From contig NZ_KB895469.1 in the NCBI RefSeq assembly GCF_000374865.1, positions 1-59,730 of the forward strand: DNA of 59,730 bases, written 5' to 3'. Position numbers and translations under genes: made by a program. Each line of letters begins with the position of its first letter. The stretch's first letter is position 1. Of this stretch, positions 16,256 to 23,873 are shown one piece after another. This DNA is from Arthrobacter sp. 135MFCol5.1. Lineage in GTDB: Bacteria > Actinomycetota > Actinomycetes > Actinomycetales > Micrococcaceae. Under the pieces are notes generated by a model. The model searched no databases, was not told where the DNA came from, and saw nothing but the letters and a program-made list of their open reading frames with translations.

Positions 16256-16750
16256 ATGAGCGCACCCACTCCCGCAGGAAACCCAGCCGTGAACACTGCA
16301 GACCTCTATGACGAACGCGGCTCCGAACTGGCATCGATCTCCCTGCAGTTCCAGTCGCTGGGCGGACGGACGCATTTCAACGGCCCGGCCCGGACCATCC
16401 GGTGCTTCCAGGACAACGCCCTGGTGAAGTCGACGCTCGCATCCCCGGGGAACGGCGCCGTCCTGGTGGTGGACGGCGGCGGATCGCTGGGGACGGCCCT
16501 CATGGGGGACATGATCGCCGAAAGCGCCGTGGCGAACGGCTGGGCCGGCGTCGTGATCAATGGCGCCATCCGGGACCGGGAGGCCCTTGCCCGGCTGGAC
16601 CTTGGGGTCAAGGCACTCGGCAGCAACCCGAAGAAGAGCCTGAAGGCCGGCGCCGGGGAGGTCGACGTGGACGTGGTGATCGACGGCGTGACCATCCGTG
16701 CCGGGGCCGCCATCTGGTGCGACCCGGACGGCATCCTCGTGGAGGCCTAG
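16256..16750 (+). CDS. rraA: RraA-like protein / 4-hydroxy-4-methyl-2-oxoglutarate aldolase family
   Basis: 164 aa, the length of the single-domain RraA family. GDMIAESAVANGWAGVV and NGAIRDREAL hold the conserved Gly-Asp and Arg-Asp residues that in related aldolases bind metal and oxaloacetate-type substrates. Such proteins are annotated as RNase E regulators or HMG/oxaloacetate aldolases; with no aromatic meta-cleavage genes adjacent, the role here is undecided. Start ATG has AAGGAG six bases upstream. Confidence 0.85.
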   Translation: MSAPTPAGNPAVNTADLYDERGSELASISLQFQSLGGRTHFNGPARTIRCFQDNALVKSTLASPGNGAVLVVDGGGSLGTALMGDMIAESAVANGWAGVVINGAIRDREALARLDLGVKALGSNPKKSLKAGAGEVDVDVVIDGVTIRAGAAIWCDPDGILVEA

Positions 16751-16819
16751 GCAGGGAGCGCCGCCCGGCAACGGCAACCGCAGAAAGTTGGCAGGGCGGG
16801 GAATAAAAAGTGCGAGTAA

Positions 16820-16842
16820 GATAGTTACTGAAAGCAACTATC
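16820..16842. promoter_or_regulatory. Inverted repeat, candidate operator of the drug exporter
   Basis: GATAGTT-N9-AACTATC lies 35 bp upstream of the DHA2 exporter start. Size and AT-rich arms suit a MarR or TetR dimer. Confidence 0.45.
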
Positions 16843-16876
16843 GCTGCTTATATCCTTTTCTTCCCCTGGAGCTTCC

Positions 16877-18541
16877 ATGTCCAAAGCCTCTGCCGCGCCC
16901 CGCGCCGGAGAAACACTGACGCAACGCCAGATCGTCACGGTAATGGTTGGCCTGATGCTGGGCATGTTCCTCGCATCCCTGGACCAGACCATCGTTTCGA
17001 CGTCCATCTACACCATCGCCAACGATCTCGACGGGCTCTCGCTGCAGGCGTGGGCCACCACCGCGTACCTGATCACGTCCACCGTCAGCACCCCGCTGTA
17101 CGGCAAGCTGAGCGACATCTTCGGCCGCCGGCCGCTGTACCTGACGGCCATCGCCATCTTCCTGGTGGGTTCGCTGTACGCGGGCTCGGTGCACTCGATG
17201 ACCGAACTGGCCATTGCCCGCGGCATCCAGGGCCTCGGCGCGGGCGGGCTGCTGGCCCTGGCGCTGACCATCATCGGCGACATCGTCTCCCTCAAGGACC
17301 GTGCCAAGTTCCAGGGCTACTTCATGTCCGTCTTCGGTATTTCCTCGGTTCTCGGCCCTGTGGTGGGCGGCGCGTTCGCCGGATCAGCCAACATCCTGGG
17401 CTTTGACGGCTGGCGCTGGGTCTTCTTCATCAACATCCCCATCGGCCTTGCCGCCCTGACGGTGGTGTTCCTGTTCCTGCACCTGCCGGCGAAGCACCTG
17501 AAGCAGAAGATCGACTACTGGGGCGCCGCGGCCATCACGGTGGCGATCGTTCCGCTCCTGCTGGTGGCCGAGCAGGGCCGCTCCTGGGGCTGGGCCTCGG
17601 TCAACTCCTTCCTCTGCTACGGCCTGGGCGTCGTGGGCATTGCCTGGTTCCTGCTCGCCGAGAAGCGCGCCGGCGACTACGCCCTGATCCCGCTGCGGCT
17701 CTTCCACAACGTCACGTTCGGGCTGTCCTCGCTGCTGAACTTCATCATCGGCATCGGCATGTTCGGCGCCATCGCCATGCTTCCCATGTACCTGCAGCTG
17801 GTGAAGGGCCTCACCCCCACACAGGCGGGCCTGATGATGATCACCTTCACGGTGGGCATCCTGTTCGGTTCCATCACCGCCGGCCGCACCATTTCCGCGT
17901 CCGGAACGTTCCGCATCTTCCCCATCATGGGCACCGGCATCCTGACCGCTGCCGCCCTGGTGATGGGCTTCTCCCTGGGCGTGGACACCGGGTTGTGGGT
18001 TCCCGGCCTCATCGCCGTGTTCTTCGGCGTGGGCCTGGGCTTTTGCATGCAGCCCCTCACCCTTGCCATGCAGACCTCCGTTCCGCCGCGCGACATGGGC
18101 GTAGGCACCTCCTCCGCGGCGTTCTTCCGCTCCATGGGCGGCGCCGTAGGTACCGCCGTGTTCATCTCCATGCTCTTCAGCCTGGCCGCCAGCCGGATCG
18201 CGGACGGCATGAAGAGCGCCACCACGGATCCTGCCTACCTCGCCGTCCTGAAGGACCCCGCCGTCGCGTCCGATCCCGCCAACGCCAAGCTGTATGACTT
18301 CTTCAAGAACGGCGCCTCCAACGATTCGCTGAACGACACCAGCTGGCTGCACACGGCCAACTCCACCCTGACCAGGCCCATCACCGAAGGCTTCGCCACC
18401 TCGATCGACACCGTGATGCTGACCGCTGCTGCCCTGACGGGCCTGGCGTTCCTCATCAGCTTTGCGTTGCCGCGGAAGAAGCTGACGGACCAGAAGGCCT
18501 CGCCGCAGGACAAGGACGACATGCAGATTCCGGCCCACTAG
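16877..18541 (+). CDS. DHA2-family multidrug MFS exporter
   Basis: 554 aa, 14 predicted membrane segments. LDQTIVSTSIYTIANDL is the DHA2 TM1 signature, GKLSDIFGRRPL the motif A loop, and LGPVVGGAFAG the antiporter motif C. A ~75-residue extracytoplasmic loop lies before the last segment. The family exports drugs by proton antiport. GGAG before the ATG; a dyad lies 35 bp upstream and a canonical terminator follows. Confidence 0.92.
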   Translation: MSKASAAPRAGETLTQRQIVTVMVGLMLGMFLASLDQTIVSTSIYTIANDLDGLSLQAWATTAYLITSTVSTPLYGKLSDIFGRRPLYLTAIAIFLVGSLYAGSVHSMTELAIARGIQGLGAGGLLALALTIIGDIVSLKDRAKFQGYFMSVFGISSVLGPVVGGAFAGSANILGFDGWRWVFFINIPIGLAALTVVFLFLHLPAKHLKQKIDYWGAAAITVAIVPLLLVAEQGRSWGWASVNSFLCYGLGVVGIAWFLLAEKRAGDYALIPLRLFHNVTFGLSSLLNFIIGIGMFGAIAMLPMYLQLVKGLTPTQAGLMMITFTVGILFGSITAGRTISASGTFRIFPIMGTGILTAAALVMGFSLGVDTGLWVPGLIAVFFGVGLGFCMQPLTLAMQTSVPPRDMGVGTSSAAFFRSMGGAVGTAVFISMLFSLAASRIADGMKSATTDPAYLAVLKDPAVASDPANAKLYDFFKNGASNDSLNDTSWLHTANSTLTRPITEGFATSIDTVMLTAAALTGLAFLISFALPRKKLTDQKASPQDKDDMQIPAH

Positions 18542-18559
18542 GCCCGGAAGCGCACGGAG

Positions 18560-18597
18560 AAACGACGACGGCGGCACGGCCCGCCGTCGTCGTTTTT
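18560..18597 (+). terminator. Rho-independent terminator of DHA2 exporter
   Basis: Perfect 15-bp stem (18560-18574 with 18581-18595), 6-nt loop, run of five T. Confidence 0.9.
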
Positions 18598-18752
18598 CGT
18601 TGCGGGGCAAGTTGTGGGGCAAGGGGCGCCAAGTGGAACCTGCGGCGGTGGCGTGCCACACTGTTTAGCGCGTGTGCGCCGGCCCTTCGGGCCGGTACAG
18701 CAGCCGACGACGTCCGCACCGCATCCATAAACCCCCAACACCAGGGAGAACC

Positions 18753-20195
18753 ATGCCCACTGCACAGGAGCAGACAACCACCCGGATTCCACGGCGGGTG
18801 ATCTGGCTGGCGCTCGCGGGGGCGGTGGGCGGATTCCTCTTCGGCTTCGATTCGTCCGTGGTCAACGGTGCCGTGGACGCCATGAAGGAAGAATTCGCAC
18901 TGTCCGAGGCCGTGACCGGCTTCGCCGTCGCCATCGCCTTGCTTGGCTGCGCCGCCGGGGCCTTCCTGGCCGGCAAGGTGGCGGACCGCTACGGCCGCAT
19001 TCCCGCCATGAAGCTGGGCGCCTTGCTCTTCCTGGTCAGCGCCGTGGGCACGGGCTTCTGCTTCGGCGTCTGGGACCTGATCTTCTGGCGCCTGGTGGGC
19101 GGCCTGGGCATCGGCCTGGCATCCGTGATCGCCCCCGCCTACATTTCCGAGATTTCACCGCGCAAGGTCCGGGGACGCCTGGCCTCCCTGCAGCAGCTGG
19201 CCATCACCACCGGTATCTTCGCGGCCCTGCTCTCCGATGCGCTCCTGGCCACGACGGCCGGTGGCGCGGACCAGTCGTTCTGGCTCGGTATCGAGGCCTG
19301 GCGGTGGATGTTCCTTGCCGCCGCCGTTCCCGCCGTCGTGTACGGCTGGGTGGCCTTCACGCTGCCTGAATCCCCGCGCTTCCTGGTGTTCCAGGGCAAG
19401 GAGGACCAGGCACGGAAGGTCTTCGATTCGATTGCGCCCGCCGAGGACACCGACCGGCACATCCGCGACATCCGGGAAGCCATCGAGGAAGACAAGCTGG
19501 CCGGCCAAAAGGGTTCCCTGCGCGGCAAGGCGTTTGGCCTGCAGGCGGTGGTGTGGGTGGGCATCATCCTGTCCGTGCTGCAGCAGTTCGTGGGCATCAA
19601 CGTGATCTTCTACTACTCCACCACCCTGTGGAAGGCCGTCGGGTTCCAGGAAAAGGACTCGCTGGCCATTTCAGTGGCAACGGCGGTCACCAACATCCTG
19701 GTTACCTTGGTGGCCATTGCCCTCGTGGACCGTATTGGGCGGCGCCCCATCCTCCTCACCGGCTCCGTGGGAATGGCGGTGTCCCTGGGCGCCATGGCCC
19801 TTGCGTTCTCCTCGGCAACGGGCAGCGGCGAGGACATCACCCTGCCGGGCGCCTGGGGACCGGTGGCGCTCGTGGCAGCCAACGTGTTCGTGATCAGCTT
19901 CGGCGCGTCCTGGGGACCGCTGGTGTGGGTGCTCCTGGGCGAGATCTTCCCATCCAAGATCCGCGCCCGGGCCCTGGGCCTGGCAGCTGCCGCGCAGTGG
20001 GTGGCCAACTTCGCCATCACCCTCAGCTTCCCGGTGATGGCCGCAGGCTCGCTGCCCCTGACGTACGCCATGTACGCGCTGTTCGCGGCGGCTTCCTTCT
20101 TCTTCGTGATGTTCAAGGTGCCGGAGACCAACGGAATGTCCCTGGAGCAGGCAGAGACGCTGTTCGTGCCCAAGGGTTCCAAGAAGGCCTCGTAA
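18753..20195 (+). CDS. Sugar porter family MFS transporter
   Basis: 480 aa, 12 membrane segments. All sugar-porter signatures are present: GGFLFGFDSSVVNG in TM1, DRYGRIPAM, RLVGGLGIGLASVIAPAYI, PESPRFLV, QQFVGINVIFYYS in TM7, and DRIGRRP. This group imports glucose, xylose, arabinose, galactose or inositol by proton symport; the exact sugar is not determinable. ATG at 18753 follows AGGGAGAA. Terminator immediately downstream. Confidence 0.92.
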   Translation: MPTAQEQTTTRIPRRVIWLALAGAVGGFLFGFDSSVVNGAVDAMKEEFALSEAVTGFAVAIALLGCAAGAFLAGKVADRYGRIPAMKLGALLFLVSAVGTGFCFGVWDLIFWRLVGGLGIGLASVIAPAYISEISPRKVRGRLASLQQLAITTGIFAALLSDALLATTAGGADQSFWLGIEAWRWMFLAAAVPAVVYGWVAFTLPESPRFLVFQGKEDQARKVFDSIAPAEDTDRHIRDIREAIEEDKLAGQKGSLRGKAFGLQAVVWVGIILSVLQQFVGINVIFYYSTTLWKAVGFQEKDSLAISVATAVTNILVTLVAIALVDRIGRRPILLTGSVGMAVSLGAMALAFSSATGSGEDITLPGAWGPVALVAANVFVISFGASWGPLVWVLLGEIFPSKIRARALGLAAAAQWVANFAITLSFPVMAAGSLPLTYAMYALFAAASFFFVMFKVPETNGMSLEQAETLFVPKGSKKAS

Positions 20196-20220
20196 CGCCG
20201 CCCCGGCTTTCGCTGGAAAC

Positions 20221-20266
20221 AACAAAACCCTCCATCACCTGGCGAGATGGAGGGTTTGTTTGTTGT
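20221..20266. terminator. Bidirectional terminator between convergent MFS genes
   Basis: 12-bp stem AAACCCTCCATC (20225-20236) with 20246-20257, followed by a T-rich tract on the plus strand and A/T-rich sequence on the minus strand. Confidence 0.85.
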
Positions 20267-20274
20267 CGGGCCGC

Positions 20275-21501
20275 TTACACCACGTGCGGTTCGTGTGAGG
20301 AGAGGTAGGTCCGGCCGCCGAGGGCGATCAGGATGGCCACCACCATGGCCGCCGCGCCGGCAAAGAACGGAACCTGCGGGCCAAAGTGCTCACCGAGCTG
20401 TGCAGCCGCGAACGGGGCCAGCGCGCCGCCCATCCAGCGGACGAAGTTGTAGCCGGAGGACGCCACCGGGCGGGGCGAATCGGAGACACCCATGGCCAGT
20501 TCCGTGTAGATGGTGTTGTTGACGCCCAGCAGGGCACCGGCGACGATCACCAGGACGACGACGGCCGGCACCGAGTGCCCCGCCGCCAGGCCCAGCCCGG
20601 CCAGGTCCAGCATGAGCAGGAACAACGTGCCGGTCAGCACCTTGACGGCACCGAAGCGGGCCTGCAGCGGCGGTGCCACGAAGACGGAGAACACAGCCAC
20701 GGCCACGCCCCAGCCGAAGAAGACGCCGCCGATTCCGTAGGCGTTCATGCCCAGGATGAACGGGGTGAAAGCCAGGATGGTGAAGAAGCCGTAGTTGTAG
20801 AACAGGCCGCTCGCCGCCGTCGTCCGCAGTCCCTTGTGGCCCAGTGCCAGCAAGGGGTCCCGCAGGCGGACCTTGCGCTCGGGCAGCGGCGTCTTGGGCA
20901 GCAGGGCAATGAGGGCAATGAAGGCGGCCGCCATGAGGACGGCGGTGCCGAAGAACGGCGCGCGCCACTGCCAGCCGCCCAGGAGGGCGCCCAGGAGCGG
21001 GCCGAGCGAGATGCCCAGGCCCAAGGCGGCTTCGTAGAGGATGATAGCGGTCCCGGCACCGCCGCTGGCGACGCCGACAATGACGGCAAGGGCCGTGGCC
21101 ACGAACAGGGCGTTGCCCAATCCCCAGCCGGCCCGGAAGCCCACCAGCTCACTGACGCTGGCAGACAGGCCGGAGAGCGAGGAGAAGACGACAATGACGG
21201 CCAGGCCGATCAGGAGGGTCTTTTTGCCGCCGATCCGTGACGAGACAAACCCTGTGATCAGCATGGCGAGTGCAGTGACCAGGAAGTAGCTGGTGAAGAG
21301 CAGCGAGACCTGGCTGGGGCTCGCCTGCAGGTTGGTGGCAATGGCGGGGAGGATGGGGTCCACCAGGCCGATGCCCATGAAGGCGAACACTGCAGCGAGC
21401 GCGGTGGCCCACACCGCCTTCGGCTGCTTGAGGAATGAGGCCTTTTCAGCCTGCAGGGTGTTTTCTGGTGCCGGCAGGGTTTCTGCGAGCTGGCCGTCCA
21501 T
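20275..21501 (-). CDS. DHA1-type MFS transporter
   Basis: 408 aa, 12 segments. IGLVDPILPAIATNL in TM1 and TGFVSSRIGGKKTLL as motif A indicate a drug:proton antiporter type. ATG at 21501 is chosen for AGGAG eight bases upstream; a GTG eight codons earlier is less well placed. It lies directly downstream of a MarR gene on the same strand (28-bp gap), so the two form a regulator-exporter operon controlled from the operators at 21970-21998. Confidence 0.87.
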   Translation of the reverse strand: MDGQLAETLPAPENTLQAEKASFLKQPKAVWATALAAVFAFMGIGLVDPILPAIATNLQASPSQVSLLFTSYFLVTALAMLITGFVSSRIGGKKTLLIGLAVIVVFSSLSGLSASVSELVGFRAGWGLGNALFVATALAVIVGVASGGAGTAIILYEAALGLGISLGPLLGALLGGWQWRAPFFGTAVLMAAAFIALIALLPKTPLPERKVRLRDPLLALGHKGLRTTAASGLFYNYGFFTILAFTPFILGMNAYGIGGVFFGWGVAVAVFSVFVAPPLQARFGAVKVLTGTLFLLMLDLAGLGLAAGHSVPAVVVLVIVAGALLGVNNTIYTELAMGVSDSPRPVASSGYNFVRWMGGALAPFAAAQLGEHFGPQVPFFAGAAAMVVAILIALGGRTYLSSHEPHVV

Positions 21502-21529
21502 GGAGGGTACTCCTAAATTCGTCACTGGT

Positions 21530-21967
21530 TCAGTTCTGGAGGGAAGCGTTGATTTTGTCGATGACCGGCAGCGCGTCAGCCAGGGCTTTGCGGTCCTGGT
21601 CGCTGAGGGTGCTCAGGATGCCTGCCATCACCTGGTTGCGGCGCCGGTTTGCCGAGTCGACGGCTTCCCGGCCCTCGGGGGTCAGGATCACCCTGACAGC
21701 GCGGGAGTCGTTCGGGTCCGGTTCACGGCGGGCCAGCCCGGCGCGCTCGAGCTTGATGATCTGCTCGGTGGCGCTGGGGACGCGGACCCCGAGATTGCGG
21801 GCGATCTCGCCGACGCGCTGGCCCTCGTCAAGCAGCATTTTGAGGGTGCTGAGCTGGGCGGCGCTGAGTTCACCGTCGGCGTCGAGGCGCCGGACCAGGT
21901 AGACGCTGTGGCGGAGGGCCTCGCGGAATCCGCTGGCAAGTTCCTGGAGTGCGTTATCGTCGTTCAT
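21530..21967 (-). CDS. MarR family transcriptional regulator
   Basis: 145 aa winged-helix repressor: QLSTLKMLLDEGQRVGEIAR, then recognition helix VPSATEQIIKLERAGL and wing RREPDPNDSRAVRV. First gene of the MarR-MFS operon. ATG 21967 lies at the edge of two TTAGG-N3-CCTAA operators, consistent with autorepression and drug-responsive export. Confidence 0.88.
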   Translation of the reverse strand: MNDDNALQELASGFREALRHSVYLVRRLDADGELSAAQLSTLKMLLDEGQRVGEIARNLGVRVPSATEQIIKLERAGLARREPDPNDSRAVRVILTPEGREAVDSANRRRNQVMAGILSTLSDQDRKALADALPVIDKINASLQN

Positions 21968-21969
21968 CG

Positions 21970-21998
21970 TTAGGTAGCCTAACATTTAGGGCACCTAA
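21970..21998. promoter_or_regulatory. Tandem MarR operators overlapping the marR promoter
   Basis: Two dyads with identical arms: TTAGG-TAG-CCTAA (21970-21982) and TTAGG-GCA-CCTAA (21986-21998), 16 bp centre to centre. On the minus strand a TAGGCT -10 (21976-21981) lies inside the first dyad, eight bases before the ATG. Confidence 0.75.
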
Positions 21999-22008
21999 CA
22001 GTCAAGGC

Positions 22009-22530
22009 TCAGAGCGTCAACTTCATCCCGACATGGCTGGCCTCGAAGCCCAGCTGCTCGTAGAACCGGTGCGCCGCGCTGCGGCTGTGGTGCGTGGTCA
22101 GCTGCATCAGGGTGCAACCCCGGCGCCGGGACTCCGCGACGGCCCAGCCCACCATCAGCTTCCCCAGGCCCTGCCCGCGAAGGGACGCGGCAACGCGGAC
22201 GCCCTCGAGCTGCGAACGCCAGGCACCCTGCCGGGAGATGCCGGGAAGGAAGCTGAGCTGGAAGGTGGCCACCACGGGGCCGGCCTGGTCCCCCACCGGC
22301 AGGGTCTCGCCGACGATCAAGAGGTGGGCGGGGTCGGCGTCGATCGCGTCAAAGGCCCGCTGGTAGGGCCCCATGTCCTGTGCGGTCTCGCGGCCGGCGC
22401 CCAGGGCGTCGTCGGCGAGCAGCTGCACCATGGCCGGGAGGTCGGCAGGGGTGGCATGGCGGAGGCGGAACGTACCGCCGTCGACGTCGGCGGTCAGCAA
22501 GGGAGTCACGGCAGGTTGGGTATCGGTCAC
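22009..22530 (-). CDS. GNAT family N-acetyltransferase
   Basis: 173 aa. Acetyl-CoA binding strand-loop VRVAASLRGQGLGKLMVGWA (QxxGxG/A type RGQGLG) and C-terminal RFYEQLGFEASHVGMKL are typical. Substrate unknown. GTG 22530 gives a normal length; the open frame upstream runs through a repeated sequence and is probably not coding. It ends 41 bp before marR. Confidence 0.8.
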   Translation of the reverse strand: MTDTQPAVTPLLTADVDGGTFRLRHATPADLPAMVQLLADDALGAGRETAQDMGPYQRAFDAIDADPAHLLIVGETLPVGDQAGPVVATFQLSFLPGISRQGAWRSQLEGVRVAASLRGQGLGKLMVGWAVAESRRRGCTLMQLTTHHSRSAAHRFYEQLGFEASHVGMKLTL

Positions 22531-22566
22531 CTGCCCAGCTTGGCACAGGATCTGAGCGGAGGTTTG

Positions 22567-22624
22567 GGGAAAGCGGGCAAAAGGTGAGCGGGCGTTGCGG
22601 GAAAGCGGGCAAAAGGTGAGCGGG
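22567..22624. repeat. Two 26-bp direct repeats
   Basis: Identical copies beginning GGGAAAGCGGGCAAAAGG at 22567-22592 and 22599-22624, 32-bp period. They lie in the 180-bp gap between the GNAT and mtlD genes. Confidence 0.7.
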
Positions 22625-22652
22625 GGTTTCCGGGGTATTGCACGACGGACGA

Positions 22653-22692
22653 ACGCCGGCACCCACTCCTGCGATGAAGTGGGTGCCGGCGT
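22653..22692 (-). terminator. Hairpin terminator of mtl operon
   Basis: Perfect 15-bp stem (22653-22667 with 22678-22692), 10-nt loop, just past the mtlD stop. Confidence 0.8.
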
Positions 22693-22709
22693 CGCTGGGA
22701 TGGCGCGCG

Positions 22710-23873
22710 TCAGGCGGGGGCGCCTGCCAGTTCGGCCTGCCGTTCCTCCACGAGGGTGGCGACGGCGCTGAACAGCGGGTGGTCCGCTTCAAGTCCGGTG
22801 ATCCTGGCCGTGGCATCAGCCGGGCTGGCGGAGCCGAGGATGCCCGCGAGTTCGGTGGCCTCGGCGTCTGCGGGATCGTTGAAGCGGAGTGCGGCAGCGA
22901 TCGCGCCCAGCAGGGCCTCCGGCACCACGCCGCGTTCTGCCAGCTCCGCCGCCGGGCCGATGAACCTCTCGTGGCGGCTCAGCTTCCGCAGCGGGGCGCG
23001 GCCCACCCGGTTGACGGTGTCCGGCAGGTAGGGGTTGGAGAACCGGACCAGGATCTTCTGGACATACGCCTCCTGCTCGTCGTTGCTGAACCCGTGCTTG
23101 GCCACCAGGAGCTGTTTGGTCTCCTCCAGCACCGCCCGGACATCTTCCGCCACATCCTGGTCCGCCATGGCGTCGGAGATCTTTTCCAGCCCCGCCTCAA
23201 ACCCCAGGTAGGCGGCGGAGGCGTGCCCGGTGTTCACGGTGAAGAGCTTCCGTTCGATGTACGGCGAGAGGTCGTCCACGAAGGTGGCCCCGGGGATCAC
23301 GGGCGCGGAGTCACCCAACGGGGTGCGGTCGATGACCCATTCGTAGAAGGTTTCCACGGTGACGTCCAGGCCTTGGCCGGGCTCCTGGTTGGGCACGATC
23401 CTGTCCACGGCCGTGTTCGCGAAGACCACCTTCCCATCCAGGGCCCCGGCTGCGGCGCCTGGCTGGGCGGCCACTTCCTTGGCCAGGATGTCCGTGGCGT
23501 TGATGGCGTTCTCGCAGGCCATCACCTGCAGGGGAGCCCGGCCGGGCTCCCTGGCGACGATGCCCTTGGCGATCACGGGCGCCACGAACTTCAGGATGTG
23601 CGGACCCACCGCTGTGGTGACGATATCCGCGGTCGCGATTTCCGCGACCAGCTCAGCCTCCTGGGTGTTGGAATTCAGCGCCCGGAAGTTGTCCACGGTC
23701 CGCACGGCGGGGTTCTCACCCACCTCGTGGACCGCATAGCTGTCCGCGGCCGCCAGCCGGGTGATCAGTTCATCGGCCACGTCCGCGAACACCACCTCGT
23801 AGCCGGCATCGTGCAGGAGCAGGCCCACGAAGCCGCGGCCGATGTTGCCGGCGCCAAAATGTACTGCCTTCAC
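22710..23873 (-). CDS. mtlD: Mannitol-1-phosphate 5-dehydrogenase
   Basis: 387 aa, NAD-dependent oxidation of mannitol-1-phosphate to fructose-6-phosphate. N-terminal Rossmann motif AVHFGAGNIGRGFVG is diagnostic of MtlD, and the catalytic region KLFTVNTGHASAAYLG (Lys, Asn, His) is intact. GTG start shares one base with the TAG stop of mtlA (TAGTG), so translation is coupled. Second gene of the mannitol operon. Confidence 0.95.
   Translation of the reverse strand: MKAVHFGAGNIGRGFVGLLLHDAGYEVVFADVADELITRLAAADSYAVHEVGENPAVRTVDNFRALNSNTQEAELVAEIATADIVTTAVGPHILKFVAPVIAKGIVAREPGRAPLQVMACENAINATDILAKEVAAQPGAAAGALDGKVVFANTAVDRIVPNQEPGQGLDVTVETFYEWVIDRTPLGDSAPVIPGATFVDDLSPYIERKLFTVNTGHASAAYLGFEAGLEKISDAMADQDVAEDVRAVLEETKQLLVAKHGFSNDEQEAYVQKILVRFSNPYLPDTVNRVGRAPLRKLSRHERFIGPAAELAERGVVPEALLGAIAAALRFNDPADAEATELAGILGSASPADATARITGLEADHPLFSAVATLVEERQAELAGAPA

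Noticed and set aside
22567..22624. Start of a CRISPR array
   Set aside because: Only two repeats with a 6-bp gap between them; no spacers or cas genes.
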